Shown in pieces: positions 26,031 to 33,620 of a DNA stretch of 64,000 nt. The position numbers and the translations under genes were made by a program. The notes under the pieces were generated by a model that did not search any database, was not told the DNA's origin, and saw only the letters and a list, made by a program, of their open reading frames with translations. Every line of letters begins with the position of its first letter. Position 1 is the stretch's first letter. Source of the DNA: Microcoleus sp036705565 (GTDB taxonomy: Bacteria; Cyanobacteriota; Cyanobacteriia; Cyanobacteriales; Microcoleaceae); assembly GCA_036705565.1 (NCBI GenBank), contig JAUBUY010000006.1; one strand, written 5' to 3'.

Positions 26031-26633
26031 CTAAGCCGCAGCCAAATTTGCTGCTGCAAACTCCCAGTTAGCCAAATTATCCAAGAAATTAGTAATGTAG
26101 TCGGGACGGCGGTTTTGGAAATCCAAATAATAAGCGTGTTCCCACACATCCAAAGTCAGCAACGGAGTTTGGCCGTGTGCTACCGGGGTGTCAGCGTTAG
26201 CAGTTTTGGTAACTTTCAAAGTGCCGTTGTCCAAAACCAGCCAAGCCCAGCCGCTACCGAACTGAGTTGTCGCAGCAGTCTTGAATTCTTCTTTGAATTT
26301 GTCGAAGCTGCCGAAGTCGGCGTTGATTTTCTCAGCTAAAGCTCCTGTCGGAGTGCCACCGCCGCCCGGTGCGAGGGAATTCCAGAAAAAATTGTGGTTC
26401 CAAACTTGACCTGCATTGTTGAAAATGCCGGCTTTGGATGGGTCTTTAGCAGATTCCTTGACAATTTCTTCAAGGGATTTGCTCGCCATTTCAGTTCCTT
26501 CAATCAGTTTATTCAGATTGGTCACGTAAGCAGCGTGGTGCTTGTCGTGGTGGAACGAAAAAGTGTTGGCCGACATATGAGCTGGCTCTAGGGCGTCAGC
26601 GGCGAAGGGTAACGGTGCAAGTTCAAATGCCAT
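26031..26633 (-). CDS. sodB: Iron superoxide dismutase
   Basis: SodB converts superoxide to oxygen and hydrogen peroxide. I start it at the ATG at 26633 (MAFELAPLPFAADAL, 200 residues) because that is the family start and AGAGAGGA lies ten bases upstream; the frame is open to 26759. Metal ligands are visible: His28 (FSFHHDKHHAAY), the His in GQVWNHNFFWN, and Asp and His in LDVWEHAYYLDF. The Gln in NNAGQVWNH is the position that marks Fe-type enzymes. It may protect the oxygen-sensitive fermentation enzymes and the photosystem in the cytoplasm. Confidence 0.96.
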   Translation of the reverse strand: MAFELAPLPFAADALEPAHMSANTFSFHHDKHHAAYVTNLNKLIEGTEMASKSLEEIVKESAKDPSKAGIFNNAGQVWNHNFFWNSLAPGGGGTPTGALAEKINADFGSFDKFKEEFKTAATTQFGSGWAWLVLDNGTLKVTKTANADTPVAHGQTPLLTLDVWEHAYYLDFQNRRPDYITNFLDNLANWEFAAANLAAA

Positions 26634-26642
26634 TGTGTTCAA

Positions 26643-26650
26643 TCCTCTCT
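26643..26650 (-). promoter_or_regulatory. Ribosome binding site of sodB
   Basis: AGAGAGGA on the minus strand, about ten bases before the ATG at 26633. It settles the start choice for sodB. Confidence 0.7.
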
Positions 26651-27008
26651 GGATTACTTTTGGTTTTTGGGCTAACTTTCCGGCTTTTGTATGATTAAAG
26701 CCGAGAGTCCCTAGCTTGAGTTTATCAAGCTGTGGTAAATAATTCTTTACAATTTTCATATTTTATAGCAGTTGGGGCATTTCAGCATTCAGACTTGTAT
26801 TTTTTAGATATCAAAGCTACTTATTGCAGCATTCACATAGCATAAACTATCACTAAATGTCAAGCCACCTGGGTGGCAAATAAAAGTGTGTGTGAAATTG
26901 TCAACCAATCGAAATTTTATGAGACTGATAAAGAGATTAAACCTGTAAATTGCCATAGATTAACCTAAGTTCAATTAAGCTGTAAGAAAGCCAAACAAGT
27001 TGCAGCAT
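26651..27008. other. Upstream region of sodB and the PsiE-like gene
   Basis: Divergent promoter region. The minus-strand frame is open from sodB to 26759 but looks non-coding. No recognised operator. AT-rich near 26761-26860. Confidence 0.4.
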
Positions 27009-27554
27009 ATGTCAATGGAAAAGCGTTTAAACAACTCGTCGAGTAACCCCCCTCAATGGTTGAATTTGCAATTAATCGTCACCGGTCTGGAAACAGTCCA
27101 AGACTTAATTGTAATTTCCCTATGTATTGGTTTGTTTTGTTTCATGGTGCTAGAACTGCGAGAAATGTTCTTCTCGCTGCTACCTCCTTTGAATTTCCAG
27201 GAAGTCACGGCAGATATTTTATTTCTATTAGTTTTAGTGGAATTATTTCGGCTGCTAATTATTTACTTGCAAGAAAAAAGAGTTTCGATCGGCGTAGCTG
27301 TGGAAGTTTGTATTGTATCAGTTTTGCGAGAAGTGATAGTGCGGGGAGTGCTGGAAACTCCCTCGGTTCAAATATTATCAACAGGCGCATTTTTGCTGGT
27401 TTTGGCAGTGTTGTTGGTAGTCCGAGTTTGGTTGCCGCCAACCTTCGAGGGAATTGACCCGGAACGTCGCATGGCTAGCAGAAAGAAAAATTTTTCAGAC
27501 AATGAATCTTCTGTCGCATCTGTTGCAGTCAATAGCAAGTTTAATTCTCATTGA
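27009..27554 (+). CDS. PsiE-family (phosphate-starvation-inducible E-like) membrane protein
   Basis: About 181 residues from the ATG at 27009; a TTG at 27000 is an alternative. Three to four membrane helices are visible: DLIVISLCIGLFCFMVLEL, DILFLLVLVELFRLLIIYL, and the C-terminal ILSTGAFLLVLAVLLVVRVW. The VELFRLLIIYL and VLREVIVRG segments match the PsiE domain. The family is named for phosphate-starvation induction in E. coli; its function is unknown. It is divergent from sodB. The tail is polar and low complexity. Confidence 0.75.
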   Translation: MSMEKRLNNSSSNPPQWLNLQLIVTGLETVQDLIVISLCIGLFCFMVLELREMFFSLLPPLNFQEVTADILFLLVLVELFRLLIIYLQEKRVSIGVAVEVCIVSVLREVIVRGVLETPSVQILSTGAFLLVLAVLLVVRVWLPPTFEGIDPERRMASRKKNFSDNESSVASVAVNSKFNSH

Positions 27555-27570
27555 ATATGTCATGACAGGC

Positions 27571-27598
27571 GATTTTAGATTTTAGATTTTAGATTTAG
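27571..27598. repeat. AGATTTT heptamer array
   Basis: The inverse of the AAAATCT array, about three units, just past the stop of the PsiE-like gene. Confidence 0.75.
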
Positions 27599-27638
27599 TC
27601 TTTTATCGCTTGTCACGTTACAGCTATCATTTCGCGTA

Positions 27639-27780
27639 AAACTGAGATTTTGCACCATTGTCAAGAACGGGCTCTGGGGCCCGTTCCACAAAGAGTAGAT
27701 TTTCTTGTGGGGAGTAGGGGTTGGGCAGGAGAATCCACCCAAAAAAGAATTATTGAGAATGGTGCAAGATGTGAGTTCAA
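27639..27780. mobile_element. MITE-like element, family 2 (copy B)
   Basis: The ends AACTGAGATTTTGCACCATT and, reverse complemented, AACTCACATCTTGCACCATT match copy A at 25806-25941. The interior has an AACGGGC ... GCCCGTT stem (about 27666-27687) instead of the copy A stem. A partial related unit (GAGCACCATTCTCGCTTAAC) starts at about 31116. Confidence 0.65.
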
Positions 27781-27800
27781 ATCAACCTGATAACGTTGGC

Positions 27801-27848
27801 AGTGAAGACTACATTCCTCTGTATTTTCAGAGGAATGTAGTCTTCACT
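27801..27848. repeat. Perfect 21-bp hairpin
   Basis: Arms 27801-27821 and 27828-27848 pair without a mismatch around TATTTT. It lies between the PsiE-like gene and the peroxiredoxin stop. No run of T follows directly, so it is more likely a dispersed palindrome than a classical terminator. Confidence 0.7.
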
Positions 27849-27883
27849 ACCAAGACAAGGTTCATCAGTCATTCCCAATTATT

Positions 27884-27916
27884 CAAATCTAAAATCTCAA
27901 ATCTAAAATCTAAAAT
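27884..27916. repeat. AAAATCT heptamer array near the peroxiredoxin stop
   Basis: CAAATCTAAAATCTCAAATC-type units end five bases before the peroxiredoxin stop codon. Confidence 0.75.
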
Positions 27917-27920
27917 GGTA

Positions 27921-28472
27921 TTACCCGTTAGCCTGCAATTCCTGCAAGCGGGCAAACACTTCTTTAGAGTGAATCGCCGGATTAATCTTCACAAAAGTTT
28001 CCCGCAAAATACCTTCAGGGTCAATAATAAAACTGTGTCGCGCGGAGATAAAACTCATCCAAGAACCGTAAGCTTTACTCACTTTACCGTCGGTATCAGC
28101 TAACAGTGGAAACTTCAAACCTTCCGAATCGCAAAATTCCGCGTGCGAGTTGACATCATCAGCGCTAATACCGATAATTTGAGTATTTTTTGCCAAGTAT
28201 TTCGGCAAGTCTTCCTGAAATCGACGCGCTTCGATCGTACATCCCGAAGTAAAGTCTTTCGGATAAAAATAGACTACCAGCCACTTACCGCGATAATCGG
28301 ACAGGGACACTTGTCCGTCGCCGCTGTTTGTCGGCAAACTAAAATCCGGGGCTGGTTGATTCACCGCCGGAAGCTTGCCACCTAGGGCAAATGCAGGTGT
28401 GGCAAAATTGAAACTTAGAAAAACTAGACAAATTGCCAATAAAGTGGTAAAAAACTTGCGACGGGGCATCAT
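27921..28472 (-). CDS. Exported PrxQ/BCP-like peroxiredoxin
   Basis: A thiol peroxidase of 183 residues that reduces hydrogen peroxide or organic peroxides. Residues 5-30 form a signal peptide (FFTTLLAICLVFLSFNFATP, cleavage near AFA), so the enzyme should act in the thylakoid lumen or periplasm. The peroxidatic Cys78 lies in FYPKDFTSGCTIEARRFQ. Typical PrxQ has a resolving Cys five residues on; here that site is Arg83, and the only other Cys is Cys114 (AEFCDSEG). It may therefore use Cys114 or act as a 1-Cys enzyme. It is divergent from the cyclophilin-RTX gene. Confidence 0.86.
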   Translation of the reverse strand: MMPRRKFFTTLLAICLVFLSFNFATPAFALGGKLPAVNQPAPDFSLPTNSGDGQVSLSDYRGKWLVVYFYPKDFTSGCTIEARRFQEDLPKYLAKNTQIIGISADDVNSHAEFCDSEGLKFPLLADTDGKVSKAYGSWMSFISARHSFIIDPEGILRETFVKINPAIHSKEVFARLQELQANG

Positions 28473-28591
28473 AAATTTAGAAGTAGAACTGTACTTAACA
28501 CAAGTTTACAGTTTTCTGATTAAATGGGTAGGGGCAATTCGCGGATTGCTTCTAAAACCCAACGATCACTCACTCAAATAGCAATTTACCC

Positions 28592-29929
28592 ATGAGCGCT
28601 GCACTCCCGTTAACAGGCAAAGCTATAGTAGTCCAGATAATTAACGGTCAACCCGTTACGATCGAAGTAGACGGCACTAATGCCCCGATTACTGGGGGAA
28701 ATTTTGTTGACTTAGTTGAACGAGGCATTTACGACGGGGTGATGTTTCACCGAGTTGTGCGCCAGCCAGAGCCTTTTGTAGTGCAAGGAGGCGATCCGCG
28801 CAGCAGAGATAGGACAATTCCAGCGAGTCAATTGGGAACGGGTAGTTTTATTGACCCTGATACCAATCAGGCGCGTTTTATTCCTTTGGAAATTACGCCG
28901 CAAGGGGCCGCGCAACCTGTTTACAGCCAAGTTGTAACCCAGACGCCGCAGTTGCAGCATAATCGAGGGGCTGTGGCAATGGCTCGTTCTAATGCTTTGG
29001 ATTCGGCTTCTTCGCAGTTTTATTTTGCTTTGGATGATTTGCCATTTTTGGATGGTAATTATGCTGTTTTTGGTAACGTTATTCAAGGTTTTGAAACGGT
29101 GAATGCGGTGCAGCAGGGCGATCGCATTTCAACTGCAAAAGTCGTTCAAGGAATCGTTCCCAGTCGGGTTTCTAGCATAGTTAGCGATGTTAATGCGCTC
29201 AACGCTTTAATCAATAGTACCAATTTCGTAAATCTATCTTTGGGAGCGCTCAGATTGCCAAACACCCCCAACAACTATCAAGTCACTTCCCAAGACTCTC
29301 AGCAAAATCCCAGCGGTGTACTGGGAGGTAGTGCAAACGATCGCATCATCGGTTCACCGACTGATGATGCAATTAACGGCAGCCAAGGCAACGATACTAT
29401 CACGGGCGAAGCGGGTGACGACTTTCTTAGAGGCGGCAAAGGTAACGACTCCATTAGCGGAGGTGTTGGCGACGATATTATCAACGGAAATCTCGGCGAC
29501 GATATTATCAATGCCGATGCTGGTAACGACTTTTTGCGAGGCGGCAGAGGAAACGATGTTTTAATCGGTGGCGATGGTAACGATTTTTTGATTGGCGATA
29601 CTGGCAGCGATACTCTCACTGGTGGTGGCGGTACTGATACGTTTGTTCTGGTTACGGGTGAAAATCTGGAGTTGGATGGGGCGAGCGATATAATTCTTGA
29701 TTTTAGGCCTGGAGAGGGCGATCGTATTGGCTTAACCAGCCCTTTATCCAACACCTCATTCACCCAATCAGGCAGCAACACACTCATTCAATTTGGAGGA
29801 GTGACTTTGGCTGTGGTTCAAAATGCCGCCCCTGCAGCAGTTCAAAATGCTGCTTTTGCAATTAACTTTTCTACTGCTTTCCTTGTCGATAACTTGCCCC
29901 CCGGAGACGCCGCCTTGAGAGTTGGCTAA
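28592..29929 (+). CDS. Cyclophilin-type peptidyl-prolyl isomerase fused to RTX calcium-binding repeats
   Basis: This 445-residue protein joins a cyclophilin domain (residues about 5-195: FVDLVERGIYDGVMFHRVVR, RGAVAMARSNALDSASSQFY, LDGNYAVFGNVIQGFETV) to hemolysin-type repeats (about 245-350: GGxGNDxL-type nonapeptides such as GGKGNDSISGG and GGDGNDFLIGD), followed by a DxI-L-DFRPGEGD C-terminal segment. RTX repeats fold on calcium and usually mark type I secretion. There is no N-terminal signal peptide, which fits such export. The isomerase would then help folding outside the cell, for example of other RTX proteins (inference). No secretion genes are nearby. Confidence 0.86.
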   Translation: MSAALPLTGKAIVVQIINGQPVTIEVDGTNAPITGGNFVDLVERGIYDGVMFHRVVRQPEPFVVQGGDPRSRDRTIPASQLGTGSFIDPDTNQARFIPLEITPQGAAQPVYSQVVTQTPQLQHNRGAVAMARSNALDSASSQFYFALDDLPFLDGNYAVFGNVIQGFETVNAVQQGDRISTAKVVQGIVPSRVSSIVSDVNALNALINSTNFVNLSLGALRLPNTPNNYQVTSQDSQQNPSGVLGGSANDRIIGSPTDDAINGSQGNDTITGEAGDDFLRGGKGNDSISGGVGDDIINGNLGDDIINADAGNDFLRGGRGNDVLIGGDGNDFLIGDTGSDTLTGGGGTDTFVLVTGENLELDGASDIILDFRPGEGDRIGLTSPLSNTSFTQSGSNTLIQFGGVTLAVVQNAAPAAVQNAAFAINFSTAFLVDNLPPGDAALRVG

Positions 29930-30017
29930 CTTTAACAAGACTCACGCCCTAATTATAGGTGTAGGGTGCTCTTCGGTGCACCTTACCTGATTATCAATTC
30001 CCAATTTCCAAATTCAA

Positions 30018-30770
30018 CTAATACCATAGCTGACTAATTTTAGAAACCGCATCTTGATAAGAATCCATTCTCCCCTGCTGCTTAAAAAGCCCTGCTGCCT
30101 TCTGGAAATCCTCAAATGCTCCATGAACCTCTCTCAATTTATATCTAATCACTCCTCGGTTAAAGTAAGCTTTAGCAAAATCGTTATTGAGGCGAATTGC
30201 TGACTCAAAATCAGCTAGTGCTGCTAGGGAATTCTCCATTTGCAGGCGGATAGCACCTCGGTCAAAGTAAGATTGAGCTAGATTAGGGTTGAGCAGGAGT
30301 GCCGAGTTGTAATCTGCGATCGCCGCAGTATAATGTTTTAAACGAGTCAGCATAAACCCCCGATTGCTGTAATACTTGGCTCGGTAAGGATTGAGTTCGA
30401 TGGCTGTAGTTAAATCTTCGATCGCCGATTGCTTATAGCCTAATTTGTAGCGGGCCACACCGCGATCGTTGTAAGCTGACGCGAATTGCGGATTAATGTT
30501 AATTGTGGCAGTAAAATTTTTAATAGCGCCGTCCAAGTTTTGTTGTTCGAGATTTCTTAAACCCTGAGTGTAAAACTTTTTGGTACTAACTTTTAAATTT
30601 GCCTCTTGTCGGGATTCAGCTTGCTCCCCCGAAAATACCCCGGAAATATTAGTGAATCCCAAAGATTCGATTGAATTGAAAATAGTTGTGACAACTAATT
30701 GGGTTGGGAGAAGGGGGATAGTAGGCATGGGAGGAGTGGTGTTCAACTGTATGCTGTCATTTTCCTCCAT
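30018..30770 (-). CDS. Tetratricopeptide-repeat protein
   Basis: This 250-residue protein starts with a Pro/Thr-rich, weakly hydrophobic N-terminus (PTIPLLPTQLVVTTIFNSI). From about residue 66 there are five TPR units (for example YNDRGVARYKLGYKQSAIED, YSNRGFMLTRLKHYTAAIAD, YFDRGAIRLQMENSLAALAD, YFNRGVIRYKLREVHGAFED). It should be a protein-binding scaffold. No partner is visible and no enzyme motif is present. It stands alone, convergent with the cyclophilin-RTX gene. Confidence 0.8.
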   Translation of the reverse strand: MEENDSIQLNTTPPMPTIPLLPTQLVVTTIFNSIESLGFTNISGVFSGEQAESRQEANLKVSTKKFYTQGLRNLEQQNLDGAIKNFTATININPQFASAYNDRGVARYKLGYKQSAIEDLTTAIELNPYRAKYYSNRGFMLTRLKHYTAAIADYNSALLLNPNLAQSYFDRGAIRLQMENSLAALADFESAIRLNNDFAKAYFNRGVIRYKLREVHGAFEDFQKAAGLFKQQGRMDSYQDAVSKISQLWY

Positions 30771-31255
30771 ACTTCAGCTACTGACAGTGATATCCGTAGT
30801 GTCAGGAACGTGATAACTTTGATGAGATTTGGTGATGCTGGGGCATTGACTTGTGTGATGAAAGTTGGGCTTAGTTAGTGATGCCGATCGCACTTCAGAA
30901 CAAATGCGTCTAGAACCCTTTAAATATAAGGTTTTCCGCCTAGATTGGCGGTTTCTTTCTTCCCATATTGAGCAGTTCCTACCGGGATTATTGGCAGGTA
31001 TGCCCCTGGGAGAGCGATCGCAACTGTCGGCAGCAAGTATTACTTTGTAGCGATATTCGATCGGGATTTGTCCATCGGACACGGCCATCTTAAACCCGGT
31101 TTTTACTCACGCCCCGAGCACCATTCTCGCTTAACAGGCCCGACGGCCTGTTCCACAAATTACTAATATTTTTGAGTAATATTGCTGAGGAAAGTTGCCG
31201 ATTATTTGCTATGCTTTGATTAGACATCAATAATTTATGGCACAAATTAGTGTCA
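30771..31255. other. Gene-poor gap with a possible decayed small gene and a repeat
   Basis: No intact gene is convincing. On the minus strand from 31088 a frame begins MAVSDGQIPIEYRYKVILAA; after one base is skipped near 31030 it continues TVAIALPGAYLPIIPVGTAQ and ends at about 30928, which could be a frameshifted small gene. A partial family 2 repeat, with an AACAGGCC / GGCCTGTT stem (31133-31152), follows near 31116. Confidence 0.3.
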
Positions 31256-31972
31256 ATGAAAAAAGTTATGAGGTTGAAAATTTTCTTCGCTGCATTGTTG
31301 GCGATCGTCCTGTTCACTCTCTACTTAACTCCTCCTGTGATGGCAGCGAATGGGGAGGATTTGAGTCACCTATTAAAGGATAATTGGTGCGTCAGTTTTT
31401 TGTGGAAGCAATGCGATTTGAGCGCTGTCGATTTGCGGGGCGCTAATCTCCAAGAAGCCAATTTGAGCGGCGCTAATTTGTCCGGCGCTAATTTGTCCGG
31501 TGCTAACTTAAAAAATGCGGATCTTTCTGGCGCAGACCTCACCGGCGCTAATTTAGCAAATGCTGATATTCTAGGCACGGATCTCAGTCGAGCCAATTTG
31601 ACAGAAGCTAATTTCAACGGTACCAAGTTGTGGGATGCTAATCTGACTTTGGCAAATCTGAGCCGCGCCAATTTACAAGATGCTAATGTCTTAGATTCTC
31701 GACTTTGGGGAAGCAATCTTACCCAAGCTAACTTAACGGATGCGACGCTGCACGGTGCTGACTTGCAATATGCTAATTTGGCAGACACTAATTTAACAGG
31801 TGCTGACTTGCACAGCTTCTTTTTCCGAGGTTCCAAACAAGTCACAAATTTGAGCAATGCTAATTTAGAAGGCGCTACTTTAACGGGAGCAAATCTCAGA
31901 GGTGCGGTGCTGGCTGGGGCAATAATGCCGGACGGGTCTATTAATGAAGAAAGTGGGTTTAATTTACAGTAG
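31256..31972 (+). CDS. Exported pentapeptide-repeat protein
   Basis: About 238 residues from the ATG at 31256; a GTG at 31250 is the alternative. A signal peptide is clear (LKIFFAALLAIVLFTLYLTP ending VMAANG), so it should be periplasmic or lumenal. From about residue 55 nearly the whole protein is A(D/N)LxX pentapeptides (ANLSGANLSGANLKNADLSG), which fold into a right-handed quadrilateral beta helix. A Cys is present in the short N-terminal domain (DNWCVSFLWKQCDLS), with a second ten residues later. The role is unknown. Lumenal pentapeptide proteins are known in cyanobacteria. Confidence 0.82.
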   Translation: MKKVMRLKIFFAALLAIVLFTLYLTPPVMAANGEDLSHLLKDNWCVSFLWKQCDLSAVDLRGANLQEANLSGANLSGANLSGANLKNADLSGADLTGANLANADILGTDLSRANLTEANFNGTKLWDANLTLANLSRANLQDANVLDSRLWGSNLTQANLTDATLHGADLQYANLADTNLTGADLHSFFFRGSKQVTNLSNANLEGATLTGANLRGAVLAGAIMPDGSINEESGFNLQ

Positions 31973-32549
31973 AGTAAAATTAAAGTCTGCTTGAATAATT
32001 TCAACAACAGGCTTTCGGGCTGATTTCGCATTATCGGGTGTAGCTGCGCCCATTGCCAACAGCTTGTTGAGGATGCTGTCAATCGATTTTAGATTTTAGA
32101 TTTTAGATTTTAGATTGAAGCCTTGACTTGCGCGAGATAAATACGTTCGGCAAGTTTCATCGGATACAGGTTTTTATTTCTCCCTCCTGAGTCTCCGAAG
32201 GAATGAATCACGTGGCGGGTATCCTGGATGCTTGCGGTCAAGATATCAATTTAAACCAGGGTGCGATCGACCTTTTAACTCCCAACCAGTAAATCTCGCT
32301 AAAATCTTAAATCTCAAACCGAACCTGCGCGCATCTGTTACAATTTTCAACAAAGCCAGAACAGCCCCGAACCTGAAGTCGCCTGCCTAGGGATACCAGC
32401 CCCCGACAGGAGTCGTGAATAACAAAAATATTAGATATTTAGTTTAAACTCCCAAATTCATCTGTAGAGTCTCTCTAAAATCTAAAATCGATGGGCTGTG
32501 GACTCAATCTAAAATTTAAAATCTAAAATCTAAAATCTAGAATCGACTG
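31973..32549. repeat. Composite repeat (copy 2, inverted) and AAAATCT arrays
   Basis: 32081-32245 holds an AGATTTT array, GAAGCC, then ATAAATACG, CGGCAAGTTTCATCGGATAC and GTATCCTGGATG: the inverse of 6395-6546. 32473-32547 holds further AAAATCT units that end directly at the ccdA ATG (32550). No gene is seen here. Confidence 0.75.
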
Positions 32550-33281
32550 ATGGAAACCCTGCAAACTCAACTTTACGAACTCGCACAATTTGCTAATAAT
32601 TTAGTAAATACGCAACTGACAAACCTCAGTTTAGTCAGCGTCGGAGTCATCTTTCTGGCAGGGTTGCTAACGAGCTTAACGCCCTGTATGCTTTCAATGT
32701 TGCCGATCACGATCGGCTACATCGGTGGATACGAAGCAAAAAGTCGCCTGCAAGCAGCAGCCCAGTCTGCGTGGTTTTCCCTGGGATTGGCCACTACCCT
32801 TGCGGGTTTAGGCATTGTAGCATCATTTGCCGGACAAGTTTACGGCAAAATTGGCCTGGGTTTACCGATTCTTGTCAGCATTATTGCTATTCTAATGGGG
32901 CTGAATTTACTCGAAGCTTTACCCTTACAAATGCCGTCTTTCGACGCTGTGGGGTGGGTGCCGAAAGATTTGCCGGCGGGTGTGCGATCGTACTTATTGG
33001 GCTTAACTTTTGGTTTAGTAGCCTCTCCCTGCAGCACGCCGGTTTTAGCTACACTCTTAGCTTGGGTTTCCAAAACGGGAGATACAGTTTTAGGTGGTGT
33101 GTTACTGCTGTTTTACGCTGCTGGCTACGTCGCTCCGCTAATCATAGCAGGCACTTTCACTGCTAGCATAAAAAAGCTGTTAGAATTACGTCGGTGGTCG
33201 AGTTGGATTACGCCTGTTAGCGGCGTTTTGCTAGTAGGATTTGGCGTTTTCTCTCTGCTTTCCCGCATCCTTCCCGCGTAA
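32550..33281 (+). CDS. ccdA: Cytochrome c biogenesis protein CcdA
   Basis: CcdA moves reducing power across the membrane to keep apocytochrome haem-binding cysteines reduced (system II). This 243-residue protein has about six membrane helices and both family cysteines: LTSLTPCMLSMLPITIGYIG in the first helix and GLVASPCSTPVLATLLAW in the fourth. The downstream ccs1 gene at 33621 completes the pair. Its ATG directly abuts an AAAATCT array, with no Shine-Dalgarno sequence in the five to ten bases upstream, so translation initiation may be unusual. Confidence 0.93.
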   Translation: METLQTQLYELAQFANNLVNTQLTNLSLVSVGVIFLAGLLTSLTPCMLSMLPITIGYIGGYEAKSRLQAAAQSAWFSLGLATTLAGLGIVASFAGQVYGKIGLGLPILVSIIAILMGLNLLEALPLQMPSFDAVGWVPKDLPAGVRSYLLGLTFGLVASPCSTPVLATLLAWVSKTGDTVLGGVLLLFYAAGYVAPLIIAGTFTASIKKLLELRRWSSWITPVSGVLLVGFGVFSLLSRILPA

Positions 33282-33525
33282 CTTTCGTTCTCAGGAATTC
33301 AGTCCTTATTGAGAGATATAGCAATCACTATGGAATGCGTGAATTAAGTTTTTTTTAACGAACCGCGAAGACGCGTTAGGCGAAGCCGCGCGTAAGCGCT
33401 AGAACACGAAGGAAGAAAGAAAGAAAAGAGAAAGAATTCAAAATTGATTGAGACTTTTTCAATAAACATAATAATATTTTGTTCATCTTTTTTTTCCCTC
33501 CTTTCTCTTCCTTCTCCCTTCTTCC

Positions 33526-33606
33526 ATCCGTTACATCTCGTACAGTGCTGGTTGCCGAACTTGCTGACATCCGTTACATCCCGTACATTGCTCGTTGCCG
33601 AACTTC
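33526..33606. repeat. 43-bp direct repeat before ccs1
   Basis: Two copies start ATCCGTTACATC, at 33526 and 33569, and share GTTGCCGAACTT. The second ends about 15 bases before the ccs1 start. The gap 33282-33525 holds only low-complexity purine/pyrimidine sequence. Confidence 0.75.
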
Positions 33607-33620
33607 CTCCATAATTACCA

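Noticed and set aside
29299..29787. Minus-strand Ser/Pro-rich frame (162 codons)
   Set aside because: It is the shadow of the RTX repeats on the plus strand; periodic composition only.
31366..32082. Long minus-strand frame (238 codons) opposite the exported pentapeptide gene
   Set aside because: It is the mirror of a regular pentapeptide repeat; its residues (repeated KLA/PLK) have no family pattern and the plus strand has a signal peptide and the correct repeat.
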